Source of the DNA: Vreelandella profundi
Lineage (GTDB): Bacteria; Pseudomonadota; Gammaproteobacteria; Pseudomonadales; Halomonadaceae
Length of the DNA: 64,000 nt
Assembly (NCBI RefSeq): GCF_019722725.1
Contig: NZ_CP077941.1
Location: 62,001-126,000, forward strand
Reading direction: 5' to 3'
The notes below the pieces were generated by a model, which was not told where the DNA came from, did not search any database, and saw only the letters and a list, made by a program, of their open reading frames with translations. Position 1 is the stretch's first letter; every line of letters begins with the position of its first letter. The position numbers and the translations under genes are program-made. Below are positions 6,426 to 15,961 of the stretch, piece by piece.

Positions 6426-9371
6426 TTAGCGGTCGGCGTCGACGGTGATAATCACCCGTACTGAATCAAGCCGCAGCCGGGTATTTTCAATCGCGTCGCT
6501 GAGCGCTTGGCGCTCGTCCTTTAGTGCCTCAATTTCACCACTGCGCACCGCCGGGTTATGCTCGGCCAGCGCGGTTAAACGAGCCAGCTCAGCATCCAAC
6601 TGATCGCGCATACGCGCTTCTGCGTTTTCCACAATGCTGGGCAGCTGGCGCTCAGCTTCGCTTTCACCCTGTGTGAGTAGCCCGCGCAGCTGATCGTGAC
6701 GGCTTTTGATCAGGTCGCGCGCCAGCGATTTATTAACCTTCTGCAGATTTTTACTCAGCCCGGTGAAAGATATTTTGCTGGTCAGGTTAGCGCCTGATTC
6801 ATCCAACAATATGCGCACGGCGGTGGGTGGCAAGAATCGGTTTAGATGCAGTTTTTTGGGCGCAGGACACTGGGTGCGAAACACCAGCTCGGTCATCAAA
6901 CGGCCGCTGGGAATAGCGTCGTGGCGCAGCAGCGCGAGCGCCGAGTTACCCATAGTGCCGTCCAGTACGCGCCCCATCATTTCGCGTACCAGCGGGTGTT
7001 CCCAGGAAAGCCGCTGCACATCGTCGCGCGCTAGCGCTTGGGCACGGCTATAGGTGGCGGTAAAGCCTTCTTCGCCTTTCACCAGACCGGGCAGCCCATC
7101 CAGCATGTGCTGGCTGGGCTGCAGATGCATCAGCCCCTTGCCAATCTCCTGGCTGTCCACTCCGAAAATATCCAGCGCGCGCTCAAGATAGCGCGGCAAG
7201 GCGGTGTCGTCGTCGAGCTCGCGGACAGCGTCTATCACCTGCTGAGCGCGGGCAGGGCGGCAGGCATTCAGCTCTAACAGGCGATTGCGCCCCGCGTCAT
7301 GCTCGGCGAGCTTGGCGTTAAACAGCGTGCGCGTTTCGGCGATGATCTCATTAAGCGATTCGTCATCCAGCAGTGCATCCGCCAGAGCGTCGCCAAAGGC
7401 ATCATACAAATCGTTGCCGACCCCGTGAGGCGCGCTAAAAGCATCCATACCTTCGTGATACCAGCGCAGCAGGCGCTCGCCAGGGCTGCCTTCAAAGGTA
7501 GGAACGTGCAGCTCAATGGCGTGGCGCTGGCCGATACGATCCAAACGGCCAATGCGCTGCTCCAGCTGGTCCGGGTGCTGTGGCATGTCGAACATAACCA
7601 GATGGCGGCAGAACTGAAAGTTGCGCCCCTCTGAGCCAATTTCCGAGCACACCAGCACTTGTACGCCTTCATCTTCATCGGCAAAGGCCGCCGCTGCACG
7701 GTCACGCTCTATCAGTGAAAGATCTTCGTGGAACACCGGTGCATGGTAGCCACCCAGTACGCGAAGCCCTTCGGCGAGACCTTCTGCAGTTTCACGATGG
7801 TGAGCAATGACCAGGACTTTTTCGTTAGCGAAGCCGCTGTCGCTATCATCGCTAAGCTTTTCCAGCAGCCAATTAACCCTAGGGTCGATGTGCCACCAGT
7901 CTTCGCTATTGAGCGGGTCGTTACGGAGTTCGCGATAGGCGGCATCCGGATAGATCAGCACATCAGGGTGATCCATCCCGGTCTCGATGAGCAGTTCATC
8001 GAGGTAATCGTCGTCACGCTCCAGGCGGCGCACGACGCGGCGGTAAGCTGAGGGCAGCGCAAGCGGGGCTAGGTTTAAGCGCCGCTCAGGAAAGCCCCCT
8101 ACGTGGCGTCGGCTGTTGCGAAACATCACGCGGCCCGTACCGTGACGGTCAAGCAGTGCTTCGCTCAGCTGCGCGCGCGCGGCATCTTGCTGTTCGCTGC
8201 TGGCTTCCACGTTGCAAAGGGTGGCCAGCAGCGCTTGGCTATCACGGTCATCGGCGACCGCGGAAACGACAGCGCGCGCGTCAGGGTTGCCTGGCAGCAT
8301 CTCTAACGCATCGATGGCGCGGGCAACGTCGGTGTAATGGCCTTCTTCTGCCTGAAAGCGCTCCAGATCGTGGTAGCGCTCGCTATCCAGCAGACGCAGA
8401 CGGGCAAAGTGGCTCTTGATGCCCATCTGCTCAGGCGTAGCGGTAAGCAGTAATAGGCCGGGAACGGTCGCGGACAGCTGCTCTACACACCGATAGCCGG
8501 GGCCGCTGCCTTCCTCGTTCCAGTCGAGGTGATGGGCTTCATCGACAATCAAAAGGTCAAACTGGCTGGCCAGCGCCTGTTCTTGGCGCTTGGGGTTGGC
8601 AAACAGCCAGCCTTGGCTTGCTAGTACCAGCTGGGCATTTTCAAACGGGTTCTCGCTGCCGTAGGCCTGGCTTTGGGTTTCATCTAACAGCGAGACCTTG
8701 AGCGAGAAGCGGCGCAGCAGCTCGACCAGCCATTGGTGAGTAAGGCTGTCGGGCACCAGGATCAGCGCGCGTTCAACGCGACCGTTCAGCAGCAGGCGGT
8801 GCAGAATCAGGCCGGCTTCAATCGTTTTACCCAGACCCACTTCGTCCGCCAGCAGCACACGCGGGGCGTGGCGATGGGCGACTTCATCAGCGATATAGAG
8901 CTGGTGAGGAATTAAATCGATGCGTGGCCCAGAAAAGCCCAGCGCGCTGTGCTGCTCAACGCGTTGATAGTGGTGCAGGGTACGAAAACGCAGATCAAAC
9001 CAGTCGTTACGATCGACTTGGCCGGTCAGCAGGCGGTCGCGGGCCTGGTCAAACTGCATGGTGTCGGCGAGCTTGGCTTCGGGCAGCTCGCGCGTGTTGC
9101 CCTCTTTGTCTTCACCGATGTAGGTGATCAGGCCGTGAGATTCTTTGCTGTCATTGACCACGATCTGCCAGCCGTCGGCTGACAGCACGCGGTCGCCGCT
9201 ACCGAACATCACGCGGGTGAGCGGGGCTTGGCGGGTATTGTAGGTACGGGTTTCCTGGCTGGCACTGAACAAAATGGTAACGCTACGGGCGTCGCAGTTA
9301 AGCACGGTGCCAAGCCCAAGCTCAGCTTCGCCGTCACTAATCCAGCGTTGGCCGGGAGAAAAATCGCTCAT
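6426..9371 (-). CDS. rapA: RNA polymerase-associated ATPase RapA (HepA)
   Basis: A 981-residue Swi2/Snf2-family ATPase that binds RNA polymerase and recycles it from stalled complexes (E. coli RapA is 968 residues). Motif I ADEVGLGKT carries Lys182, motif II is DEAH at 277-280, and the helicase C-lobe shows EIGSEGRNFQFCRHLVMFDMP and QRIGRLDRIGQ. The N-terminus MSDFSPGQRWIS matches the Tudor-like start of RapA; ATG 9371 has GAGGC upstream and the longer reading adds a non-conserved leader. A GC-rich inverted repeat (CCGCCGG 9407-9413 with CCGGCGG 9422-9428) lies in its 5' region. It is a single gene between convergent yfcH and the thioredoxin fusion gene. Confidence 0.96.
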   Translation of the reverse strand: MSDFSPGQRWISDGEAELGLGTVLNCDARSVTILFSASQETRTYNTRQAPLTRVMFGSGDRVLSADGWQIVVNDSKESHGLITYIGEDKEGNTRELPEAKLADTMQFDQARDRLLTGQVDRNDWFDLRFRTLHHYQRVEQHSALGFSGPRIDLIPHQLYIADEVAHRHAPRVLLADEVGLGKTIEAGLILHRLLLNGRVERALILVPDSLTHQWLVELLRRFSLKVSLLDETQSQAYGSENPFENAQLVLASQGWLFANPKRQEQALASQFDLLIVDEAHHLDWNEEGSGPGYRCVEQLSATVPGLLLLTATPEQMGIKSHFARLRLLDSERYHDLERFQAEEGHYTDVARAIDALEMLPGNPDARAVVSAVADDRDSQALLATLCNVEASSEQQDAARAQLSEALLDRHGTGRVMFRNSRRHVGGFPERRLNLAPLALPSAYRRVVRRLERDDDYLDELLIETGMDHPDVLIYPDAAYRELRNDPLNSEDWWHIDPRVNWLLEKLSDDSDSGFANEKVLVIAHHRETAEGLAEGLRVLGGYHAPVFHEDLSLIERDRAAAAFADEDEGVQVLVCSEIGSEGRNFQFCRHLVMFDMPQHPDQLEQRIGRLDRIGQRHAIELHVPTFEGSPGERLLRWYHEGMDAFSAPHGVGNDLYDAFGDALADALLDDESLNEIIAETRTLFNAKLAEHDAGRNRLLELNACRPARAQQVIDAVRELDDDTALPRYLERALDIFGVDSQEIGKGLMHLQPSQHMLDGLPGLVKGEEGFTATYSRAQALARDDVQRLSWEHPLVREMMGRVLDGTMGNSALALLRHDAIPSGRLMTELVFRTQCPAPKKLHLNRFLPPTAVRILLDESGANLTSKISFTGLSKNLQKVNKSLARDLIKSRHDQLRGLLTQGESEAERQLPSIVENAEARMRDQLDAELARLTALAEHNPAVRSGEIEALKDERQALSDAIENTRLRLDSVRVIITVDADR

Positions 9372-9483
9372 GATGCCTCGGAGGAGTCTGCAAAACGGGT
9401 CGTATACCGCCGGTGGGGAAACCGGCGGCAACAGGGCGGGGGATTCTAACGCAAAGCAGCGGGGGGATTAAGGTGTATCGGTA

Positions 9484-10287
9484 TCAATCTTCTAACCAGC
9501 GATCCAAATGGGCGCGGGTAAGTTCACCCACGTGAACATCCAGCGTATTGCCCTGGCGGTCGAACAGCACAGTGGTGGGTAGCCCCGGCGCTTCAAAAAG
9601 CGCCATTAATTGCTGGCTGGGATCGCGCAGCGCATAGCGAAAAGTAAGCTGCTGATCGTCCAGGTAGCGCACCGTGGGCAGCAGGTCTTCGCCCTGGTTG
9701 ACGACGACGACGCTAATCCCCTCACGCTGTGCGGCGGCCTCAAGCAGCGGCATTTCGCGCCGACACGGTGGGCACCAGGTGGCCCATAAGTTGACGATAA
9801 TGAGATCACCAGTTTCCGTCAGCGAGGGTAGATGCACGTCATTACCGTCCACATCTTCCAGGGTCATGTCCGGCAGGCGATCAACGGCAAAGTCATTGCC
9901 CAAAGGCCCAAGCATGACCAGCATCAGCCATAGACTAGATGCAGCGGCCAGCAGTGCCATCGCACCACCCATCGCCATTATCCGTGCGCGCAGGTTCCAT
10001 GCGGTCCAAGCCAATCCTGCGGCGAGGCCCCAAAGGCCGTGATAACCCGGTTGCCAAACTTTTAGTATTTCAAGCGGTGCGTCGCTGTAGCTATCAAGAT
10101 TGAGCAGTATGTGACCTGCGCGCGCGCCGATAAGCCAGGCAATAATCAGCCCGTAAAACCAGCGCTGATGGGCCTGGCGTGAAAGTCCTAATAACCATCC
10201 GGTGCACAGCAAAAGCAGCAGTGCACAGCCGATGGCATAAAGACGAGGCAGCGAAATTAACAGTGGCCCAAGAGCAATGGCGTTCAT
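9484..10287 (-). CDS. Membrane-anchored TlpA-type thiol-disulfide reductase with N-terminal Lgt-like domain
   Basis: A 267-residue protein in two parts. Residues 1-130 hold about four hydrophobic segments; the stretch around 53-90 (GARAGHILLNLD ... PLEILKVWQPGYHGLWGL) resembles the core of prolipoprotein diacylglyceryl transferase but is much shorter than a full Lgt. Residues about 131-267 are a TlpA/ResA thioredoxin fold with the redox motif W171-C-P-P-C175 and the cis-Pro loop GLPTTVLF. It should reduce disulfides on the periplasmic face, for example in cytochrome c maturation; the partner is not visible. ATG 10287 is preferred over GTG 10323. It is divergent from the small membrane protein gene. 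Confidence 0.87.
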   Translation of the reverse strand: MNAIALGPLLISLPRLYAIGCALLLLLCTGWLLGLSRQAHQRWFYGLIIAWLIGARAGHILLNLDSYSDAPLEILKVWQPGYHGLWGLAAGLAWTAWNLRARIMAMGGAMALLAAASSLWLMLVMLGPLGNDFAVDRLPDMTLEDVDGNDVHLPSLTETGDLIIVNLWATWCPPCRREMPLLEAAAQREGISVVVVNQGEDLLPTVRYLDDQQLTFRYALRDPSQQLMALFEAPGLPTTVLFDRQGNTLDVHVGELTRAHLDRWLED

Positions 10288-10364
10288 GAGTTTCCAATTA
10301 AGTTTTCCGTGAAGCAGGTACACTAGCAGACGATACCCTGCGAGCAGAACATTACGGAGACGTT

Positions 10365-10601
10365 ATGCCCCCACCCGCTTTTGATCGGCTGCGCGCGTTA
10401 GCGATCGGCTCCCAAGCGATTGGCTTGATCTTGATTATTACCCTGGAAACCGTCATGGGGGACGCTGCCCGTCCCTGGCAGGGCGGTGTGCTCGTCGCTA
10501 TGCTTGTTACAGCGTCAGCAATCGCGCTGATGCGCCTTTATCGACGTAATCAAGCTCGCAAACGTTGGGCTCAGCGCCTAAAGGATCATGACGATGCCTA
10601 G
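10365..10601 (+). CDS. Small two-helix inner-membrane protein
   Basis: A 78-residue protein with two hydrophobic segments (about residues 10-30 and 39-58) and a strongly basic C-terminal tail (LYRRNQARKRWAQRLKD) that should lie in the cytoplasm. I do not recognise the family. GGAG stands 8 bases before the ATG. Its last 14 bases overlap the start of the phospholipase-D-like lipoprotein gene, so the pair is probably translated together. Confidence 0.75.
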   Translation: MPPPAFDRLRALAIGSQAIGLILIITLETVMGDAARPWQGGVLVAMLVTASAIALMRLYRRNQARKRWAQRLKDHDDA

Positions 10602-12135
10602 CGCTTGGCGCTGGTCTCAATGGTTCTGCTTATTGTGGCTGTGCAGCCTGCTGGCAGGCTGCACGCACGCGGTGGTGCGCGAACATCATAGCGCGCTTTC
10701 CTTAGCCGACGCGCGGGATACTTGGCTCGGCACGCGAGCGCATCAGGCGCTGGCGGAGCAAACAGAGCCCGATGGTTTTGCGTTACTGGCCAATGGTCAG
10801 CAAGCGTTTGCCGCCCGGGTCGGATTGATTCGTCAAGCACAGCGCGAGTTAGACATTCAAACCTACCTGCTGGGCGATGGACAAACCACGCGCTTGATTT
10901 TATCGCAATTGCTTGAGGCGGCTGAAGAGGGTGTTCGCGTGCGGCTGCTGGTCGATGATATCGGCGCGGTTGGGCAAGGTGAACGCCTAGCGGCACTATC
11001 AAGCCACCCAGGGATTCACGTGCGCGTTTATAACCCGCTGCCGGTAGGACGTGGGCATATGCTCACGCGGGTATTGGCGTCCGTTGTGAACCCCGCGCAG
11101 CAGCATCGGCGTATGCATAACAAGCTGTGGGTGGCCGATAACAGCGTCGCTATTGTGGGTGGGCGTAACCTAGGCGACGAGTATTTTGATGCCAACGACT
11201 CGCGCAATTTTGCTGATTTAGACTTTGCGACCATTGGCGCCGTCGTGCCCGAGCTTTCGCGCAGTTTTGATGTGTATTGGAATCACGGCTTGGCGCAGCC
11301 GATTGAGCGCTATCACGCGGTCAATAGCGGTGCTTGGCAAGCGCTTAAAGCCGAGCTTGCGACGTGGTTAGATGATAATGCCGACTCGGAATACTTTAAT
11401 GAGCTGCGCCACCGGTCGCGTAATGCTCCGCCTTGGGAGACGTTGCACTGGGGAGAAGGGCTGGCTATGTGGGACTCTCCGGGCAAGCTGTCGTCCGCGA
11501 CACCTGACTGGTCTGACACTCTGCTTGGTGAGTTAACCGAGGCCACCGAACTTAGCCAGCGGCTGGTGATTATTTCGGCCTACTTTGTGCCCACCGAGCC
11601 CGGCGTTAAACGCTTAATCGAGCTGGCAGACCGCGGCGTGAGCGTTGAGATTATTACCAATTCACTGGAGTCCACGGATGCCGCCGTGGTGCACGGCGCC
11701 TATGCGCCCTGGCGTAAAACGCTGCTAGCGCACGGTGTCCGGCTGTACGAGCTGCGACCAGAGCAAGAAGCTGGCAGCGACGATGGTATGCGCGTGCCCG
11801 GCGCCTCTGCCTCAGCGCTGCATATCAAGGCGCTAAGCTTTGACGATCAGCTGTTCGTAGGGTCGTTTAACGCTGACCCGCGGTCTATCTATTGGAATAC
11901 CGAGCTTGGCGTGCTGGTGCGTAGCGAGTCGTTAATGCAGGCATTTAACGAGCTGGTGGCCGTAGGGCAAGCGCCGTCGTTAAGCTACCGAGTTGATCTG
12001 ACGCCGGACGGTGAGCTGAGCTGGCGCCTTGAGCGCGAGGGTGAAATGGAGATTTTAACCGCTGAGCCCGGCAACGCTTGGCGTCATTTCAACGCATGGT
12101 TAAGCCATACGCTCAAGCTGGAGCGCTGGCTGTAG
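10588..12135 (+). CDS. Phospholipase D family lipoprotein (cardiolipin synthase ClsC/YmdC-like)
   Basis: A 515-residue protein with a lipoprotein signal ending LLAGC (Cys25), hence probably membrane-anchored outside the cytoplasm. Two HKD motifs are complete: His177/Lys179/Asp184 and His412/Lys414/Asp419, with GGRN and GSFNAD after them. This is the architecture of phospholipase D / cardiolipin synthase enzymes, closest in layout to YmdC (ClsC), which makes cardiolipin from phosphatidylglycerol and phosphatidylethanolamine. An alternative ATG at 10594 has AAAGG at 9-base spacing and may be the true start. It overlaps the upstream small membrane protein gene. Its stop codon lies inside a 21-base tandem duplication. 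Confidence 0.9.
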   Translation: MTMPSAWRWSQWFCLLWLCSLLAGCTHAVVREHHSALSLADARDTWLGTRAHQALAEQTEPDGFALLANGQQAFAARVGLIRQAQRELDIQTYLLGDGQTTRLILSQLLEAAEEGVRVRLLVDDIGAVGQGERLAALSSHPGIHVRVYNPLPVGRGHMLTRVLASVVNPAQQHRRMHNKLWVADNSVAIVGGRNLGDEYFDANDSRNFADLDFATIGAVVPELSRSFDVYWNHGLAQPIERYHAVNSGAWQALKAELATWLDDNADSEYFNELRHRSRNAPPWETLHWGEGLAMWDSPGKLSSATPDWSDTLLGELTEATELSQRLVIISAYFVPTEPGVKRLIELADRGVSVEIITNSLESTDAAVVHGAYAPWRKTLLAHGVRLYELRPEQEAGSDDGMRVPGASASALHIKALSFDDQLFVGSFNADPRSIYWNTELGVLVRSESLMQAFNELVAVGQAPSLSYRVDLTPDGELSWRLEREGEMEILTAEPGNAWRHFNAWLSHTLKLERWL

Positions 12136-12165
12136 TGTGTTTGCCGCTGGCTGTAGTTTGTTTGT
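12124..12165 (+). repeat. 21-base tandem duplication across the stop codon of the PLD-family gene
   Basis: Units 12124-12144 and 12145-12165 both begin CGCTGGCTGTAGT and differ at two positions (G/T and the last base). The first copy contains the functional TAG; the second repeats the last codons and the stop outside the gene. Confidence 0.85.
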
Positions 12166-12294
12166 CAAAGTAGCGTTAGAAACCGGCGCTTGTATTTTTG
12201 GCGTTCCAGTTCCAAATTAATAGCAGCCCCGCATATGAGCAGTGGGGCGCATTAAAAAAACAGGCAGGTTTTTTCACTGGGAGCGACAAACAAT

Positions 12295-13503
12295 ATGATC
12301 AATAAGCGCGTATTAGCCACCGCTGTGGCGGCCTCTTCGCTGGCAATGGCCGGACTCGCTCAGGCCGAGGTGAAAGTTGGCTTTTTGGGCGGCTTCACAG
12401 GCGGTATTGAAAGCTTAACGCCACCGATTTTTGCCGGCGCGCAGCTGGCCGTTCAGCAAGTGAATGAGCAGGGCGGCATTTTAGACGGCCAAACGTTAGT
12501 AATGCCGTCTGGCGACACCACCTGCTCCGATGCGTCGGCTGCCTCTAATGCCGCCGACCGTATGGTCAATTCTGAGAACGTTACCGCTATTGTCGGGGCG
12601 CTATGTACCGGTGCCACGATTGCCGCGGCTAATAACGCTGCCGTTCCTGGCGACGTGCTGATGGTCTCGCCAGCCTCAACGGCACCGGCAGTCACTGAGC
12701 TTGATGACAATGACTTAGTCTTCCGGACAGTTCCCTCGGATGCTTTCCAAGGTGAGATGCTCGCCAAGCTATTGCTCGACAAAGGCATCGATGCGGTCGC
12801 CGTCACCTATGTCAATAACGACTACGGCCAGGGTCTGTCGGATGCCTTTGGCACGGCCTTTGAAGCCGGCGGCGGTGAAGTGGCTGAAAACCTTGCCCAC
12901 GAAGATAATCGCGCGGACTACCGCTCTGAGCTGGGTTCGCTCTCGGCCAGTGGGGTTGAGACGCTGGTAGTGCTGGCCTATGCCGATACCTCGGGTCAAA
13001 CGGTGCTGCGTCAAGCCTATGAAAGCGGCATGTTTACCCAATACGTGGGCGCTGACGGCATGGTGGGCGACAGCCTAATTGAGGCCATTGGCGCTGACGT
13101 GCTTGATGGCATGATCGCTACTCGCCCCGGTAGCCCCGACCTGCCCGGTACGGATCTCTTTATTGAAGCGGCGCAGGCTGCAGAGTTAGACCCGAGCGCG
13201 GTGTTTGCCGCCCAGGCCTATGACGCCGCGTTCCTGGTGGCATTGGCCATTGAGCAAAATGGCAGCGCTGATCGCGAAGGGCTTTCTGAAGCGCTGCGCA
13301 GTGTTTCCAGCGCACCGGGTGAGGTCATTCTGCCCGGCGAGTGGGGAAAAGCGGTTGAGCTGATTGCGGCAGGTACTGACATCAACTACGAAGGCGCCTC
13401 CGGCTCCCATGAGTTCGACGACAACGGCGATGTACCCGGCGTAGTCGTTGAAATGGTGGTTGAAGATGGCACCTTTACCAGTAAAGGGCTGGTTGATCTT
13501 TAA
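12295..13503 (+). CDS. livK: Branched-chain-amino-acid-type ABC transporter periplasmic binding protein
   Basis: A 402-residue secreted protein with a signal peptide cleaved near AQA-E (residue 24). The mature part is a type I periplasmic binding fold of the LivK group: VKVGFLGGFTGG, FAGAQLAVQQVNEQGGI, a conserved Cys pair region (GDTTCSDA ... GALCTGAT), VSPASTAPAVTE and YVNNDYGQGL. It should deliver an amino acid or related amide to the LivHMGF permease encoded on the opposite strand. Specificity cannot be read. GGGAG stands 14 bases before the ATG. It converges on livM with a strong shared terminator between them. Confidence 0.92.
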   Translation: MINKRVLATAVAASSLAMAGLAQAEVKVGFLGGFTGGIESLTPPIFAGAQLAVQQVNEQGGILDGQTLVMPSGDTTCSDASAASNAADRMVNSENVTAIVGALCTGATIAAANNAAVPGDVLMVSPASTAPAVTELDDNDLVFRTVPSDAFQGEMLAKLLLDKGIDAVAVTYVNNDYGQGLSDAFGTAFEAGGGEVAENLAHEDNRADYRSELGSLSASGVETLVVLAYADTSGQTVLRQAYESGMFTQYVGADGMVGDSLIEAIGADVLDGMIATRPGSPDLPGTDLFIEAAQAAELDPSAVFAAQAYDAAFLVALAIEQNGSADREGLSEALRSVSSAPGEVILPGEWGKAVELIAAGTDINYEGASGSHEFDDNGDVPGVVVEMVVEDGTFTSKGLVDL

Positions 13504-13563
13504 GCGCACAGTGCCCGTAGTGTGACCACAGGGGCAGTGCCAAACGATCGGTGCTACATGTAG

Positions 13564-13597
13564 AAATACCCGGCTGAAGCAGCCGGGTATTTTTTTA
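13564..13597. terminator. Bidirectional terminator between livK and livM
   Basis: An 11-bp perfect stem (AATACCCGGCT / AGCCGGGTATT) with a 5-base loop is followed by a T run on the plus strand; the A-rich 5' flank can also serve the minus strand. It lies between the two convergent stop codons. Confidence 0.9.
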
Positions 13598-13615
13598 GCT
13601 CAACATTGGCAAGGC

Positions 13616-14941
13616 TTAGCTGTGGTTCTTGATCTTTTCCGGCAGCAGGCCTTTGGGCGCAAAGCGCAGCACCATCGTGATCAGCAGGCCAATCACCAGT
13701 ACGCGTGCCTGTAGGGCGCGGCTATCCATATTGCTGGGTGCATCCCAGCCGAAGACGCCCTCACCGAAAGCAACCGCAAGCTGCATCAAAAACAGCGCGA
13801 GCGGCTCGGACATAATCCAGATGATGTACACCGCCACGGCACCGAAAATAGTGCCCAGGTTATTGCCCGGCCCGCCAAGAATCACCATGACCAGTACCAG
13901 GAAGGTATGATTGAGTGGCAGGTAGCCTTGGGGGTCAAAAAGGCTGTTAAAGGTGCCCAGCATGCCGCCACCTAAACCCATTAGCACGCACCCCAGTACA
14001 AAGATTTCTAAGCGGCGCTTATTGATATCTTTGCCCATCGCGGCGGCGGAGACTTCGTTATCGCGAATCGCCCGGATCATGCGCCCCCAAGGGGCATGAT
14101 AGGCGCGATGAAGAAGAAAGAAGATGGCGGCAATCACTACCGCGGTAAACGAAAGATAAATGGCCCGAGAGAGCGTGAAGCCTAGCTCAGCTGGCCCCGG
14201 CGTCGGCCAGGGCAATGGGGATACCGTCGCGGTGCCGCGCGTGAGCCAGTCCGAGTTTTTCAGAAACGCTTTAATGATCTCGGCAATGCCTAGCGTGGCG
14301 ATGGCAAGGTAGTCGCTGCGTAAGCCTAGGCATATATGGCCGATAAAGTAGCCCACGCCGCCGGCTAATGCGCCGCCAACGATCCAGCCGGTCCAGGCGG
14401 GCAGGCCAAAGCCGCCCACAAATCCTGCCCGCGATTGAATTTCACCGGTGACCTCGCGCAGCAGGCTGATCACCACCATATAAAGCACGAGTGCCAAGAC
14501 AACGGCGATCAATGTACGCAGCTTCTTAGGCACGCCCAGGCGGTCAAGTTTGGTGGCTGCGACGACCAGAAGCGTGGCAGCGATGCCATAGAGCAATACG
14601 CGCCCTAGCTCGCCCGGCAGCTCGGTTCCCCAGAAGGCATCGTTCACCGGTACGCTGAACAGCATCGCGCAAAAACCGCCGAGCGCGACAAAGCCCATGA
14701 CCCCGGCGTTGAACTGGCCGGCGTAGCCCCACTGAATAGTGAGCCCAAGGGCGAGAATGGCGTAGCAGGCAGCTTCCACTAACATTCGCGTGCTGTAGGC
14801 GGCGCCCATGGTGGCGTACACCGCTAACACGGCGATTAACAGCACCCCGAACAGAATGAGTTCGCGCAGCGGGAAACGCCGCTCCTGAGTGGCGTCTTTA
14901 GGGGTATAGGCAGGGTTGCGCGTTTTGGCTGAATTGCTCAT
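13616..14941 (-). CDS. livM: ABC transporter permease LivM
   Basis: A 441-residue inner-membrane permease with about ten hydrophobic segments after a hydrophilic N-terminus. The family motifs GLTIQWGYAGQFNAGVMGF, GLRSDYLAIATLGIAEI and IRAIRDNEVSAAAMGKD (the coupling-helix region that contacts the ATPase) are clear. With LivH it forms the transmembrane channel of the amino-acid importer. Its ATG overlaps the livH stop by one base (TAATG), indicating coupled translation. It is the last gene of the NSS-livGFHM run and is followed by the shared terminator. Confidence 0.93.
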   Translation of the reverse strand: MSNSAKTRNPAYTPKDATQERRFPLRELILFGVLLIAVLAVYATMGAAYSTRMLVEAACYAILALGLTIQWGYAGQFNAGVMGFVALGGFCAMLFSVPVNDAFWGTELPGELGRVLLYGIAATLLVVAATKLDRLGVPKKLRTLIAVVLALVLYMVVISLLREVTGEIQSRAGFVGGFGLPAWTGWIVGGALAGGVGYFIGHICLGLRSDYLAIATLGIAEIIKAFLKNSDWLTRGTATVSPLPWPTPGPAELGFTLSRAIYLSFTAVVIAAIFFLLHRAYHAPWGRMIRAIRDNEVSAAAMGKDINKRRLEIFVLGCVLMGLGGGMLGTFNSLFDPQGYLPLNHTFLVLVMVILGGPGNNLGTIFGAVAVYIIWIMSEPLALFLMQLAVAFGEGVFGWDAPSNMDSRALQARVLVIGLLITMVLRFAPKGLLPEKIKNHS

Positions 14942-15945
14942 TAGATCACCTTGCCCTTAAAGAGTCCGGTGGGACGCCATACCAAAATGGCCACGAGAAT
15001 GAAAAACGGCACCACGATTTTGTATTCTGTGCCTACAAAGGCCAGGTTCGACGGTAGCTCCAGCCAGGTCGGCAGGCTGTCGCGGAAAGGGCGCAGCAGT
15101 ACGTTCCAGTTAAACACCGCTAGGGTTTCTGCAAACCCCACCACAAAGCCCCCGGCAATTGCGCCATAAGGATGGCCCACGCCGCCCACAATGGCCGCAG
15201 CAAAAATAGGCAGCAGCAAAAAAAAGCTTAGGTCGGGCTTAAAGGTCACGTCGAGAGACAGCAGGGTGCCGGCAATCGCGGCCAGCGCCCCTGCAATCAT
15301 CCACGTCACGGTCACAATGGTATTGGTATTAATTCCCGATGCCTGGGCAAGCTCAGGGTTGTCCGACATCGCTCGCATCGCCTTGCCAAGTCGTGAGCGG
15401 TGAAGAAAGAGATGCAGTGTGACCACGGCAACCAGCGTCAGCACAAACAGATAGATTTGCGGTTCGGTAATCACGATGGGCGCCCGGGCGCCTTCAAAGG
15501 GCAGGGCGAGGCGGAAGATTTCTTTACGGTCATCCACATACAGGCTTTGTCCGCTGGTGCCGGCAAATAACCGGATAAGTCCCTGCAGGATGAGCGTGAC
15601 GCCCAGCGAGCCAATAACCAGCACGATAGGCTTTACCCCATGGGCACGCAGTGGTTTGTAGAACGCTTTGTCGATGCCTACCGCTAATACGGCGGTCAGC
15701 AGCATGGCCAGTGGTAGCATTAAGATCGCGGTGGGAACGCCAATGCTTGCACCTGCGGCTGGAAACAGGGTGGTAAGCAGTAGCACCATGAAGGCGCCGA
15801 AGGTCATCATGTCGGCATGGGCAAAATGGGCAAAGCGCATAATGCTGAATATCAGCGTAACGCCGACGGCACCTATGGCATAGATGGAGCCGCTCACGCT
15901 GCCCGCAATCACCACATTATTAATAAAAAAAGCCAGTTCGTTCAC
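14941..15945 (-). CDS. livH: ABC transporter permease LivH
   Basis: A 334-residue inner-membrane permease. The N-terminal half shows GSISGSIYAIGAVGVTLIF-like helices and MRFAHFAHADMMTFGAF, the C-terminal half the coupling motif AMRAMSDNPELAQASGI and PYGAIAGGFVVG, all typical of LivH. It pairs with LivM. It begins 16 bases after the livF stop and overlaps livM by one base, so the genes are one transcription unit. Confidence 0.93.
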   Translation of the reverse strand: MNELAFFINNVVIAGSVSGSIYAIGAVGVTLIFSIMRFAHFAHADMMTFGAFMVLLLTTLFPAAGASIGVPTAILMLPLAMLLTAVLAVGIDKAFYKPLRAHGVKPIVLVIGSLGVTLILQGLIRLFAGTSGQSLYVDDRKEIFRLALPFEGARAPIVITEPQIYLFVLTLVAVVTLHLFLHRSRLGKAMRAMSDNPELAQASGINTNTIVTVTWMIAGALAAIAGTLLSLDVTFKPDLSFFLLLPIFAAAIVGGVGHPYGAIAGGFVVGFAETLAVFNWNVLLRPFRDSLPTWLELPSNLAFVGTEYKIVVPFFILVAILVWRPTGLFKGKVI

Positions 15946-15961
15946 GTGTTTCTCCCTGAGG

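Noticed and set aside
9407..9428. GC-rich inverted repeat between rapA and the thioredoxin gene as a terminator
   Set aside because: The CCGCCGG/CCGGCGG stem has no T run on either strand, so it is only mentioned as a possible structure in the rapA 5' region.
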